From positions 1 through 36,083 of the forward strand of contig DATJSU010000001.1 of NCBI GenBank assembly GCA_035503915.1: a DNA stretch of 36,083 bases, read 5' to 3'. Positions 22,764 through 30,504 of this stretch are shown piece by piece. Within the stretch, counting starts at the first letter, position 1, and the number at the start of each line of letters is the position of its first letter. Position numbers and translations under genes: made by a program. The stretch is from DATJMJ01 sp035503915. GTDB lineage: Bacteria; Actinomycetota; Acidimicrobiia; Acidimicrobiales; Palsa-688. The notes beneath the pieces were generated by a model. It was not told the origin of the DNA. It saw nothing but the letters and a program-made list of their open reading frames with translations, and did not search any database.

Positions 22764-22844
22764 CTGTACCCGGTCATCTGCGCCCGGTCATCTGTACCCG
22801 GTCATCTGTACCCGGTCATCTGCGCCCGGTCATCTGGGCCGTGC
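22761..22844. repeat. tandem array, 14-bp unit, six copies, containing the deacetylase start codon
   Basis: Units at 22761, 22775, 22789, 22803 and 22817 are catctgtacccggt or catctgcgcccggt; the sixth (22831-22844) is diverged. On the minus strand each unit contains ATGACCGGG, or ATGACCG in the copy that opens the deacetylase gene. The array fills nearly all of the gap between the glycosyltransferase and deacetylase genes. Confidence 0.93.
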
Positions 22845-22854
22845 CGGTCCCCGC

Positions 22855-24726
22855 TCATTGAAGGCCGCTCAGCGGGGCCGCCGCCAGGTGCTGCTCAGCG
22901 AGCTGCAAGCGCAGGTTCGCGAGCAAGGGCAGAAGCTGGGCAGGGGCGATCCTGGGGCCGTTAATGACATAAACCTGGCCTGGTTGCAACTGGGGGACGC
23001 CCAGCACCGACCGGGGGTAGGGGCCGCTTGGCGCCACGGGCAGGGTCGTATTGGGGACGATCATTTTGACATGGGCCGAGCTCGTGTCCACGAGGTCCCA
23101 GGCGCTGATGCTGCGGTTTGGCACGAGCGCCGAGACCGCTCGGCCCGCAAGGGCGGAAAGTTCCTGGACGGATTGGGAGTCGCACCGGGCCATCGTCCAA
23201 GGCGCGACGGGGGCGCCGACAGCGCCTGGGCGAAAACCAAGCCCGCCGCTTTCCAAATCGATCCCGGCCTTGACGAGCCGGCGCACGTAGGCGAGCTCGG
23301 ATTTGGCTGTGCTCGCGTCCACTACCGCGCTCGCGTGCAAGGTGAGCAACCAGCTCCCCAGTGCTCCATCGGAGAGCTCGCGCCCGCTCAAGCGTACCCC
23401 TAAGTAAACAGTATTGGTCTGGCCTGGAGGCGGGTGCGCGACGCCGGCGCCGACGGCCGCGGCGGCGACGCCCACGCCCGTAGTCATGCCGAACCACGAG
23501 AGTGCACCGACCAAAGTAGCGGCCGACACGGCGCGAGCGAGCTTGGCTACAGGACGAAGTGCTGGCTGGGGTGGGGGGCCCGAGATGCCGACGCGGGCGA
23601 CAGCTCGAGCAGCGTCAACGGAAAAGAGCTTCGCTGCAGTGCCTAGCTGGGCCTCGCGCGTCGGGCCGGGCCGGCCGAGCAGCTTGACGTAGTCGACCAG
23701 CTCGGCGCCGCTGTGCGCGTAATTGCTGACGCCGGCGCTGGCCATGACCGAAGCACTTTTGCGCCCGTGCCCGGGGATGGGGTGGAAGCTCACAAGCGGC
23801 AGGCAAGCGCTCATGGCTTCGAGAGATGTCAGCCCGCCGGCGTTTTCTATGAGGACGTCAGATGCGGCCATGAGACCGGGCATGTCGTCGGTCCACCCAA
23901 CTATGACCGCGCGGTAACCCTTTGACTCCACAAGGAGGCTGAGGTCCCGGTGCAGGTTTTCGTTGTGGCCACAAGCGACAACGGGGACGAGCCCGGGGGT
24001 GCGAGCTAGCAGCTCGAGCGTTTCTCTGACAGTGCCGATACCCCACGAGCCCGAGGAGATCAATGCTGCGACCTCGTCGTCCTGTAAGCCCAAACGAGAG
24101 CGTTCCCACGAGCGGCGCCGTTTGGCGGCGGCAAATCGCGGGCCGACTAGGGGAGCACATGCAATGCTCGGGCGCCCCGTGTGGGTTGCCACAGCCGCAA
24201 CTGTGCTCGGGTGTACTGCCAGGTTCAAATCGACGAAGCGGTGTGCCCAGAACGGGTGGTACCCGAAATCGGTGATGAAATTGACAGCCGGGATGCACAG
24301 CCCAGTCTTTTTGCGGGGCAACCAGCGCCTTTGCGACCGACGCCGGAGGTCGCCAATGACCTGGGTGGCAATGGGGAAGGTGGACACGATGACGTCCGCC
24401 TCGCTCTCGCGCACCCATCTGAGAAGAGACCTGCGCGTGAACAGGCTCAGGAAGCGGGAGAGAGGCACGAGCAAGAAAGGCAACCAGTACCACACGTGGA
24501 AGGCCAGCTCGTAAGCCCATGGGGCGTGCTTGAGCTCGGCTTCGTAGCCCTTGCTGAGCGCCTTTCCGAGCCCAAAGGGCGCGGCCTCGAGGAAATCAGC
24601 GGTCTTCACCTCGCAGCCCGCGTGCGCGAGGCGGCGCGCGAGTTCCCTCGCGTTGCCTGCGTCGCCCGCACCGACCGTCGCCGAGACGATGAGTACGCGG
24701 AGCGCCTCGTCGGGGTGCCGCTGCAC
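22855..24726 (-). CDS. MGDG-synthase/processive glycosyltransferase (GT28-like) fused to a degenerate NodB domain
   Basis: The 623-residue protein starts with a MGDG-synthase-like acceptor domain (about 9-190: LRVLIVSATVGAGDAGNARE, ADVIVSTFPIATQVI). A GT28 C-terminal donor-binding domain follows (about 215-375), with ISSGSWGIG, VVACGHNENL and ENAGGLTSLEAMSACLPLV. Such enzymes add sugar from UDP- or GDP-sugars to diacylglycerol or other lipids on the cytoplasmic face. A membrane segment follows (about 403-431). Residues about 438-622 align by order and hydrophobic pattern with NodB: TVYLGVRLSGRELSD replaces TFDDGPD, GIDLESGGLGF replaces the HxxxH motif, and LQPGQVYVINGPRIAP matches the LLHD strand. 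All metal ligands are lost. The GTG at 24726 follows a -10 box by 7 nt and no SD is present. Confidence 0.82.
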   Translation of the reverse strand: MQRHPDEALRVLIVSATVGAGDAGNARELARRLAHAGCEVKTADFLEAAPFGLGKALSKGYEAELKHAPWAYELAFHVWYWLPFLLVPLSRFLSLFTRRSLLRWVRESEADVIVSTFPIATQVIGDLRRRSQRRWLPRKKTGLCIPAVNFITDFGYHPFWAHRFVDLNLAVHPSTVAAVATHTGRPSIACAPLVGPRFAAAKRRRSWERSRLGLQDDEVAALISSGSWGIGTVRETLELLARTPGLVPVVACGHNENLHRDLSLLVESKGYRAVIVGWTDDMPGLMAASDVLIENAGGLTSLEAMSACLPLVSFHPIPGHGRKSASVMASAGVSNYAHSGAELVDYVKLLGRPGPTREAQLGTAAKLFSVDAARAVARVGISGPPPQPALRPVAKLARAVSAATLVGALSWFGMTTGVGVAAAAVGAGVAHPPPGQTNTVYLGVRLSGRELSDGALGSWLLTLHASAVVDASTAKSELAYVRRLVKAGIDLESGGLGFRPGAVGAPVAPWTMARCDSQSVQELSALAGRAVSALVPNRSISAWDLVDTSSAHVKMIVPNTTLPVAPSGPYPRSVLGVPQLQPGQVYVINGPRIAPAQLLPLLANLRLQLAEQHLAAAPLSGLQ

Positions 24727-24733
24727 GGCGTGA

Positions 24734-24739
24734 AGTCTA
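24734..24739 (-). promoter_or_regulatory. -10 box TAGACT before the glycosyltransferase gene
   Basis: TAGACT on the minus strand ends 7 nt before the GTG at 24726, fitting a leaderless message. Confidence 0.4.
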
Positions 24740-24787
24740 GTGAGCTTGCCAAAAGCCAGGCAGTTCCCCTAATGGCGGCCTGCCCAG

Positions 24788-24793
24788 TAGAGT
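24788..24793 (+). promoter_or_regulatory. -10 box TAGAGT before the small ORF
   Basis: TAGAGT ends 8 nt before the ATG at 24802, the same geometry as at the other apparent leaderless starts. It is divergent from the glycosyltransferase promoter about 50 bp away. Confidence 0.4.
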
Positions 24794-24801
24794 GGGCGGC
24801 C

Positions 24802-25023
24802 ATGTCGGGCCAGCGCGCGACGTGGCCCCAGCGGCTCGGTCGGGCTCTTGGCTGTTTGACCTGGCCGAGCGCCGTTGCGGCCTGGCCGGGACCATTTCAG
24901 GTACTGTCGTCCCGACGAGACGGGTGGGGCCTTGGCGGCGCACTGCGAGGCACTGCGGGGCGCTACCAGGCACTACGAGGTGTTGCGACGATCGCGAAGA
25001 GCATGAGGAGAGACGCCGCGTGA
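24802..25023 (+). CDS. small ORF (73 aa) coupled to the NDP-sugar pyrophosphorylase
   Basis: I do not recognise this protein. It reads MSGQRATWPQRLGRALGCLT, is basic and Trp/Gly/Arg-rich, and ends SMRRDAA. Two features support it as real: a TAnnnT -10 box ends 8 nt before its ATG, and its TGA stop overlaps the GTG start of the pyrophosphorylase gene as GTGA. The internal 10-bp tandem array (24940-24989) is translated in it as a variable Ala/Leu/Arg-Gly stretch. It could be a small protein, or a leader ORF whose translation carries ribosomes to the downstream gene. The peptide may be incidental to that second role. Confidence 0.42.
   Translation: MSGQRATWPQRLGRALGCLTWPSAVAAWPGPFQVLSSRRDGWGLGGALRGTAGRYQALRGVATIAKSMRRDAA
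24940..24989. repeat. tandem array, 10-bp unit, five degenerate copies
   Basis: Units gcactgcgag, gcactgcggg, gcgctaccag, gcactacgag and gtgttgcgac run contiguously up to 31 bp before the pyrophosphorylase start codon. Confidence 0.7.
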
Positions 25024-26024
25024 GGGCGATAGTTCTTGTTGGAGGCGAAGGGACACGACTGCGGCCTCTCACTTATTCCACCCCCAAGCAGATGCTGCCC
25101 ATAGCTGGCCGGCCCGTTATCGAGAGGGTCGTGGAGCACCTCGCTGGGCACGGCGTCGACGAAGTTGTGCTTTCCCTTGGGTACCGCCCGGACGCCTTTC
25201 TCGCCACGTACCCCGACGGACGCTGCGGCTCGGTCAAGTTGCAGTACGCGGTTGAGAGCTCTCCCCTCGACACCGCGGGGGCGATCGCATTTGCAGCCAA
25301 TGAGGCGGGCATCAGTGATGAAACTTTCATTGTGGTCAATGGCGACGTGCTGACAGATATAGACGTCTCGGCGCTAGTCGCTTTTCACAAGGAGAGAGGT
25401 GCGGAGGGGACGGTCGCGCTCACTCCGGTAGAGGATCCTTCCCGTTTTGGCGTCTTGCCGATAGACGAGAGAGGTCTTGTGGAAGCGTTCATCGAAAAGC
25501 CGCCGGCTGACGAGGCGCCCACCAACATGATCAATGCTGGCATCTACGTGCTGGAGCCTTCTTTTCTCGAGCGCGTGCCAGGGGGTAGGCGGCTTTCTGT
25601 CGAACGGGTGGTCTTCCCTGCGATGGTGCAGGACTCCACCCTCTACGCGCTCGGCTCGGACGCCCTTTGGACCGACATGGGCACGCCCGAGAAGTACTTG
25701 GAAGCCAATCTCGCTTGGGCGAGCAGAGAAAGCCAAGAGCTCGACGGCGCCGGGCCATATGGCGCCACCGCCCATCCCGGTGCAACCGTCGCGAACAGCG
25801 TGGTGCATGGGGGGGTAGTAATAGAGGAAGGCGCACAGGTCCGCGATGCTGTGGTGCTCGAAGGTGGGCGAGTCGGGGCCGGTGCCGTGGTGCGCCGTTC
25901 CGTCCTTGGCCGGAACGTGGTGATCGGCCCAGGGGCCGTTGTCGACGAGCTTTCCGTGCTGGGCGACGGCTGGGTGGTACGTGGCGGGGACGTGCTCAAC
26001 GGGGCCAGGCTTCCTGCGGCTTAG
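25020..26024 (+). CDS. NDP-sugar pyrophosphorylase (mannose-1-phosphate guanylyltransferase-like) with left-handed beta-helix tail
   Basis: The 334-residue protein opens with the nucleotidyltransferase signature MRAIVLVGGEGTRLRPLTYS, followed by TPKQMLPIAGRPVIERVVEH. The metal-binding aspartate is in FIVVNGDVLTDID (Asp109), and sugar-phosphate contacts are expected around FIEKPP and MINAGIYVLEP. Residues about 245-330 form hexapeptide repeats (GATVANSVV, GAQVRDAVV, GAGAVVRRSVL, NVVIGPGAVV), a left-handed beta-helix as in GDP-mannose pyrophosphorylases. It would make an activated sugar in the cytosol from NTP and sugar-1-phosphate; the divergently transcribed glycosyltransferase is a possible user. 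The GTG at 25020 has GAGGAG 9 nt upstream and overlaps the stop of the small ORF. Confidence 0.88.
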   Translation: MRAIVLVGGEGTRLRPLTYSTPKQMLPIAGRPVIERVVEHLAGHGVDEVVLSLGYRPDAFLATYPDGRCGSVKLQYAVESSPLDTAGAIAFAANEAGISDETFIVVNGDVLTDIDVSALVAFHKERGAEGTVALTPVEDPSRFGVLPIDERGLVEAFIEKPPADEAPTNMINAGIYVLEPSFLERVPGGRRLSVERVVFPAMVQDSTLYALGSDALWTDMGTPEKYLEANLAWASRESQELDGAGPYGATAHPGATVANSVVHGGVVIEEGAQVRDAVVLEGGRVGAGAVVRRSVLGRNVVIGPGAVVDELSVLGDGWVVRGGDVLNGARLPAA

Positions 26025-26037
26025 GGGCTTGTGAACC

Positions 26038-28719
26038 TCAGCTGTGGTGGTCGCCTCCCGCGATCATGTAGATGACGAGCGCCGTCCAGCCCGTTTGATG
26101 GGAGGCACCGAGGCCGGCGCCGGTGTCGCCGTGGAAGTACTCGTGGAACCACAACAAGTCGCGCCATAAGGGGCTCTCGAGGACCGGGTTGTCGCCGTGG
26201 ACGGGGCGCTTGCCCTCCGCACCAGGGAGGAAGAGCGATACGAGCCGCTTTGCGATGTCTTCTGCGACCTGAGGCAGGGTGCACAACTTGCCTGACCCCG
26301 TGGGGTGCTCCACTTTGAAGTCGTCGCCGAAGTAGCGCCCGTAGCGGTGGAGGGCCTCGATGATGAGGAAGTTGGTAGGGAACCAGATGGGCCCCCGCCA
26401 GTTCGAGTTGCCTCCGAAGAGGCTGGTTGTCGACTCTGCCGGTTCATAGTCGATCGTCCAACGAGTGCCCGCCAGCTCGAGGCTGTAGGGCTGGTGCAAG
26501 AGGGAACGAGACAGGCTGCGGATCCCGTGGTCCGAAAGCATTTCCTCAGGGCCGAGCATGCAGTTAAGGATGCCTTTCAACTGGTCGGCGTCGATGACCG
26601 AGAGAAGCCGCCGTTGTTCGGCACCGAGGACGCGGGTGTGCGCCAGGAAGCTTGCGAACTCCGGCTTGTTCTTCTCGAACCACAGTGCCCGCTCCATGAA
26701 GTCGGGCAGCTTGGCTGCGAGATCGGGGTGGAGCGTGGTGACCGCGAGCATCGGCACGATCCCGACAAACGAGCGCACCCTCACCGGTTGCGAGCTGCCG
26801 TCGGCAAACTTGATCACGTCGTAGAAGAAGGAGTCTTCTGGGTCCCACAAGCCCTGGGCTTCCAGCGCCGAGCCCACGTAGACGAAGTGCTCGAAGAACT
26901 TGACGGAGAGGTCTTCGTAGGTCGGGTCGTGGTCAGCCATGAAGAGGGCTATCTCCAGCATCGCGATGCAGTACATGGCCATCCACGCCGTGCCATCTGA
27001 CTGCTCGAGGAGCCCTGGGACAGGCAGTGGAGCTGACCGGTCGAACAAGCCGATGTTGTCGAGCCCGAGGAAGCCTCCTTCGAAGACGTTATTGCCCTCG
27101 GCGTCCTTGCGGTTGACCCACCAAGTGAAGTTGATGAGCAGCTTGTGGAACATGCGCTCGAGGAAGTCGTAGTCGGGCTCGGTGCCCGCCCGCGCGCGCT
27201 GCTGGGCGTCGATCCTCCAAACTGCCAGCGCCGCCCACGCTTGTACAGGGGGGTTGACGTCCCCGAAGTCCCATTCGTAAGCCGGGAGCTGGCCGTTGGG
27301 GTGCATGTACCACTCGCGGCAGAGAAGGACCAGCTGCTGTTTAGCGAACTCGGGGTCGAGGTGGGCGAGCGCGACTGCCTGGAACGCGAGGTCCCAGGCC
27401 GCGAACCAGGGGTACTCCCATGAATCGGGCATGGATATGACGTCGTGGGTGTAAACGTGGGCCCAGTCAATGTTGCGCCCCGAGAGGCGCGACGTTGGCG
27501 GTACCGGCTGGGTGGGGTCCCCTTGGAGCCATCGCTCCACGTCATAGTGGTAAAACTGCTTGCACCAGAGCACTCCCGCGGAAGCCTGGCGCAGTACTGT
27601 TTTCTCTTGGTCGGTCGTGGAGGGCCGAGCGAGGCTCTCGTAGAACTCGTCTGCGTCGGCCTTGCGTTGTGACATGACAGCGGCAAAGCCTTCGCCGAGA
27701 TCTCCCGGGGCCGTGGAGAAGCGTAGCCGCAACTCTACGGTCTGTTGCGGGGCCAGTTCGATGTGGTAGCGGAACGCGGCCTTGGTGCCCTTGCGCTCGG
27801 GGTTGACGGAGGCGACGTCGTGGGTCACGTAGTCTGAGATGCCATCTTTAGGGTACTTAGGCCCTGGCTGGCCCCAGAGCTTGGCGGTATTGGTTTCGTT
27901 GTCGCAGAACAGTGGCTCAGGTGCTTGGCCGTTGGGACCGAGCCCTGCCGCGAGGTAACGAGGCCCTAAGTCCGGGCTTTGGATGTTCAATAGCGGCGCG
28001 GGCCCGGGCCCGAGCGTTATCGCCGGGTACACCGGGCTTGGGTGCCATGCCCAACGGTTGCGGAACCAGATGGTCGGCAAAACGTCGAGCGCGGCAACGT
28101 CTGGGCCGGCGTTGTACACCTCGATTTGCCAGAGGACATCTTCGGGGCCGTCCTTGGCCCAGGTGACTGTGACTACAAAGTAACGCCCTTCGTCGAAGAT
28201 GCCGGTATCTACCAGCTCATATTCGGGCTGGTCGCGGCCCCGGCGAGAGTTCTCGGCGCGCAGTTGGTCATAGGGGAACTCAGCTTGTGGGTAGTGGTAA
28301 CGCCATTGCATCCAGCTCGACGTGGGGGTGGCGTCCAGGTACCACCAGCATTCCTTGACGTCCTCGCCGTGGTTGCCTTGGGTGTTAGTGAGCCCGAAAG
28401 GCCTTTCCTTCAAGAACGGGTCGTTGCCGTTCCACAGCGCGAGAGCCAGGCACAGCAACTGGTCCTCGTCGCAGATGCCCCCCATGCCGTCTTCGTTCCA
28501 GCGGTACGCACGCGAAAGGGCTTGCTCGAAGGGGAAGTACTCCCACGCGTCCCCGTTGGCCGAATAGTCTTCGCGGACGGTTCCCCAAGCGCGTTCTGCC
28601 AGGTAAGGGCCCCACTTTCTCCACGCGACGCCTGAATTGTCAGCTTCCACAAGGCGTCCGCGCTCGGCCCCAGAAGAGCCTTTACCGGCGGCGTTTGTCT
28701 GCGGCGCGATCGGTGCCAT
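26038..28719 (-). CDS. GH63-like glucosidase
   Basis: The 893-residue cytosolic protein is a GH63-family (alpha/alpha)6-barrel glycosidase of the bacterial type with an N-terminal beta-sandwich. Characteristic parts are WGPYLAERAWGTVREDYS, YRWNEDGMGGICDEDQLLCL, NGNDPFLKERPFGLTN and ECWWYLDATPTSSWM near the N-terminus. In the barrel are EYPWFAAWDLAFQAVALAHL and GGFLGLDNIGLFDRS, and at the C-terminus GNSNWRGPIWFPTNFLII and FHEYFHGDTGAGLGASHQTG. The family hydrolyses alpha-glucosidic or related linkages in oligosaccharides, glycosyl glycerates and similar compounds; the substrate here is unknown. There is no signal peptide. It converges with the pyrophosphorylase gene, with a 13-bp gap. The ATG at 28719 has no clear Shine-Dalgarno sequence. 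Confidence 0.87.
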   Translation of the reverse strand: MAPIAPQTNAAGKGSSGAERGRLVEADNSGVAWRKWGPYLAERAWGTVREDYSANGDAWEYFPFEQALSRAYRWNEDGMGGICDEDQLLCLALALWNGNDPFLKERPFGLTNTQGNHGEDVKECWWYLDATPTSSWMQWRYHYPQAEFPYDQLRAENSRRGRDQPEYELVDTGIFDEGRYFVVTVTWAKDGPEDVLWQIEVYNAGPDVAALDVLPTIWFRNRWAWHPSPVYPAITLGPGPAPLLNIQSPDLGPRYLAAGLGPNGQAPEPLFCDNETNTAKLWGQPGPKYPKDGISDYVTHDVASVNPERKGTKAAFRYHIELAPQQTVELRLRFSTAPGDLGEGFAAVMSQRKADADEFYESLARPSTTDQEKTVLRQASAGVLWCKQFYHYDVERWLQGDPTQPVPPTSRLSGRNIDWAHVYTHDVISMPDSWEYPWFAAWDLAFQAVALAHLDPEFAKQQLVLLCREWYMHPNGQLPAYEWDFGDVNPPVQAWAALAVWRIDAQQRARAGTEPDYDFLERMFHKLLINFTWWVNRKDAEGNNVFEGGFLGLDNIGLFDRSAPLPVPGLLEQSDGTAWMAMYCIAMLEIALFMADHDPTYEDLSVKFFEHFVYVGSALEAQGLWDPEDSFFYDVIKFADGSSQPVRVRSFVGIVPMLAVTTLHPDLAAKLPDFMERALWFEKNKPEFASFLAHTRVLGAEQRRLLSVIDADQLKGILNCMLGPEEMLSDHGIRSLSRSLLHQPYSLELAGTRWTIDYEPAESTTSLFGGNSNWRGPIWFPTNFLIIEALHRYGRYFGDDFKVEHPTGSGKLCTLPQVAEDIAKRLVSLFLPGAEGKRPVHGDNPVLESPLWRDLLWFHEYFHGDTGAGLGASHQTGWTALVIYMIAGGDHHS

Positions 28720-28841
28720 GGGCGCTCATCTTGGCAGATCCAAGGGCCTAGTGGGCATGTTCATGCGTCTCGAAGAGGGGTTTGTAAACCGCTAAGAAGG
28801 GCTCCAGGGGCGCGCTCTTTTTGCCGATGATCGTCCAATAC

Positions 28842-28870
28842 TTGACTTTCGGGTGAAAACCGTCTTTGAT
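28842..28870 (+). promoter_or_regulatory. promoter candidate for the HU gene
   Basis: TTGACT (28842-28847) and TTTGAT (28865-28870) are 17 bp apart. This would give a leader of about 45 nt containing the AGGAGG at 28913. Confidence 0.45.
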
Positions 28871-28880
28871 GAAGTGTTTG

Positions 28881-28899
28881 AAGTGCAAACTTCTAACTT
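28881..28899 (+). promoter_or_regulatory. inverted repeat and second -10 box at the HU gene
   Basis: gaagtgcaaacttc (about 28880-28893) is an inverted repeat, directly followed by TAACTT (28894-28899). The box ends 6 nt before the ATG at 28906, so a leaderless transcript from this ATG is also possible. Confidence 0.4.
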
Positions 28900-28912
28900 C
28901 CCCCCATGCCCC

Positions 28913-28918
28913 AGGAGG
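28913..28918 (+). promoter_or_regulatory. Shine-Dalgarno AGGAGG deciding for the TTG start of HU
   Basis: AGGAGG lies 5 nt before the TTG at 28924, whose product begins with the family N-terminus (M)NRSQLVEQL. Confidence 0.65.
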
Positions 28919-28923
28919 TGGCA

Positions 28924-29640
28924 TTGAACAGATCCCAGTTAGTAGAACAGCTAGCCCAAAACACTGGGCTAACTCGGCGCCAGGCCGAGGATGCAGTCGA
29001 ATCATTCGTCGGCATCATCGGCGATCAGATCAGAGCTGGCAACAAGGTCACCCTTTATGCCTTCGGCAGCTTCAACCCGACGTCCCGCAAGGCACGTACG
29101 GGCCGCAACCCGCGGACCGGACAGCCGGTTAAGATCGCTGCCTCTAAGGGGATCCGCTTCAGCCCTGCGGCAGGTTTCAAGGCGGAGCTCAACTCCAAGA
29201 GGGCTCCCGCCAAAAGAGCTGCGGCCGCAAAGGCAGCAGGCAGGGGAGCCGCTAAGGCCACCGGCCGGGCTGTCAAAGGCCGTGTGGCAGCAGCCAAAGC
29301 CACTAAGGCAACAGCCAAGGTCACCAAGGTCGCCGTTAGAGGCCGCAAAGCAGCCGCACCGGCTAAGGCCGTTGCCAAGCGCCCTGGGCGCCCGCCCAAG
29401 GCCGCTGCGGCCGCTAAAGGAGCGATCAAGAAGGCCACCCGTCCGGCAACCAAAGCTTCAGCAGTGAAGTCACTCGCGACCAAGAAGTCCGTTGGAGCTA
29501 AGAAGGCTTCCGCCAAGCGGACTTCTGCAGCCGCGACCACCGTAAAGAAGACCACCGGCACGCTGAGGGCGGGCGCCAGCAAGGCAAGCGCCAAGTCAGC
29601 CAAGGGCGCCAAGGCGTCCGCGAGGTCGGCAAGGCGCTAA
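28924..29640 (+). CDS. hup: HU-family nucleoid protein with histone-H1-like Lys/Ala tail (HupB type)
   Basis: Residues 1-90 of the 238-residue product (TTG start) are a complete HU domain: NRSQLVEQLAQNTGLTRRQA, VTLYAFGSFNPTSRKARTGR, NPRTGQPVKIAASKGIRFSP, FKAELN. The remaining roughly 145 residues are a Lys/Ala/Arg-rich tail of PAKRAAAAKAAGRG and similar repeats, resembling histone H1 and mycobacterial HupB. Near the middle it has KRPGRPPK, an AT-hook-like motif. HU bends and compacts DNA; the tail adds nonspecific binding. The ATG at 28906, in frame, adds six residues and follows a -10 box, so two N-termini are possible. The tail's composition continues for about 100 nt after the stop. Confidence 0.92.
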   Translation: MNRSQLVEQLAQNTGLTRRQAEDAVESFVGIIGDQIRAGNKVTLYAFGSFNPTSRKARTGRNPRTGQPVKIAASKGIRFSPAAGFKAELNSKRAPAKRAAAAKAAGRGAAKATGRAVKGRVAAAKATKATAKVTKVAVRGRKAAAPAKAVAKRPGRPPKAAAAAKGAIKKATRPATKASAVKSLATKKSVGAKKASAKRTSAAATTVKKTTGTLRAGASKASAKSAKGAKASARSARR

Positions 29641-29670
29641 GGCCCCAAGCGCAAAGGCCCCAAGCGCAAA
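29641..29670. repeat. 15-bp direct repeat, two copies, directly after the HU stop
   Basis: ggccccaagcgcaaa occurs twice in tandem at 29641-29655 and 29656-29670. In the HU frame, past the stop, it reads GPKRK twice, which resembles the HU tail. Confidence 0.85.
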
Positions 29671-29758
29671 GGCCTTAGGCCACGCCGCAGGCCAAAGCCA
29701 GGCGAAACGCCGGCCTTCAGGGCAAGGCCGCAAAAGACAACTACTAGTGCCGCTGAGG

Positions 29759-29771
29759 CGAGCCTAAGGCT
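29759..29771. terminator. possible terminator between HU and cofC
   Basis: gagcctaaggctc is a 13-bp palindrome between the convergent HU and cofC genes. It is short, without a U-tract. Confidence 0.3.
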
Positions 29772-29856
29772 CTCGTTGAGCGCTCGAGGGTATTGCACCT
29801 GAGAGCGCAACTGAGCCGGGTTTGCCGAAGCGGCATTGGTCGTTCCTGAGCGGTGT

Positions 29857-30480
29857 TTAGAGCGCCACCAGGTCGATCGGGAAATCGACGTCCCAACCGA
29901 GCTCGGCGTCGCGCACGACTAGCCACGCTAGGCCCAAACGTTCCGCCTCCGCACAGTGGCGCGCGAAGGACCCTGTGCCGTAAGAGAAGCGGAAGTCGCT
30001 CCCGGCGGGCAGGCTGAGCACGTTGGTGCCTTCTTCGTGCCTGTCTGGGACGAGGACGACACCATCTACTTCGGCCAGCCATGCGAGGTTGGTCGCAAGC
30101 GGCAGGTCGCCGTGCGCCACGATGATGCGTTTGTAGCCCTCGCGGCCCAGCTCGGCGAATGCGATGCCGACAGCCCCGTTGAGGCCCGCTCCGGGCTCTA
30201 CAAGCGCTCGTGCGCCGACATTTCGCGCCCACTGGGCGACCTCCCGGTCGTCGCAGACGACGACGACTGGGAGCGGGCGCGCGACCTTTATGACATGTTC
30301 GGCCATTGTGCGGGCCAACGTCGCGCGCTCGCTCGGCGACAGTACCGGCGACAGACGCATCTTGGCCTGCGAAAAGGCCTTGACGGGTATCACAACGACG
30401 GCCTCGCTCGACGTGCCTTGCCCTCGGGCGGCGCCGTCCGCATCAGTGCGGCCACGTTGGCGGCGGCTCACAGCGGCCAT
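29857..30480 (-). CDS. cofC: 2-phospho-L-lactate guanylyltransferase (CofC/FbiD), F420 biosynthesis
   Basis: The 207-residue protein has the CofC nucleotidyltransferase pattern: VVVIPVKAFSQAKMRLSPVL at about 28-47, SPSERATLARTMAEHV, PVVVVCDDREVAQWA, a pyrophosphate-side GAGLNGAV, and IIVAHGDLPLATNL with the metal-binding Asp. Then come VVLVPDRHEEGTNVLSL and FRFSYGTGSFARHCAEAERL. It activates phospholactate or phosphoenolpyruvate with GTP for F420 assembly in the cytosol. I start at the ATG at 30480: the frame is open to 30840, but the extra 120 residues are the antisense of the divergent RpiB-like gene. Start codons of the two divergent genes are only 24 bp apart, so they must share control sequence. 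Confidence 0.87.
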   Translation of the reverse strand: MAAVSRRQRGRTDADGAARGQGTSSEAVVVIPVKAFSQAKMRLSPVLSPSERATLARTMAEHVIKVARPLPVVVVCDDREVAQWARNVGARALVEPGAGLNGAVGIAFAELGREGYKRIIVAHGDLPLATNLAWLAEVDGVVLVPDRHEEGTNVLSLPAGSDFRFSYGTGSFARHCAEAERLGLAWLVVRDAELGWDVDFPIDLVAL

Positions 30481-30490
30481 CCTATGGGGG

Positions 30491-30496
30491 TAGCGT
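30491..30496 (+). promoter_or_regulatory. -10 box TAGCGT before the RpiB-like operon
   Basis: TAGCGT ends 8 nt before the ATG at 30505. It fits the leaderless geometry and lies inside the 24-bp gap to cofC. Confidence 0.4.
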
Positions 30497-30504
30497 GAGA
30501 ACTG

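Noticed and set aside
22761..22844. CRISPR-like array
   Set aside because: Units are contiguous 14-bp repeats without unique spacers, and no cas gene is near. The same holds for the 19-bp array at 16273-16367.
24181..24801. long plus-strand frame preceding the small ORF
   Set aside because: It is antisense to the glycosyltransferase gene, whose domains are clear; only the part after 24802 has its own start signal.
28748..29005. minus-strand ORF of 85 codons upstream of the GH63 gene
   Set aside because: It lies across the HU promoter and HU coding start, shows no domain and has no start signal.
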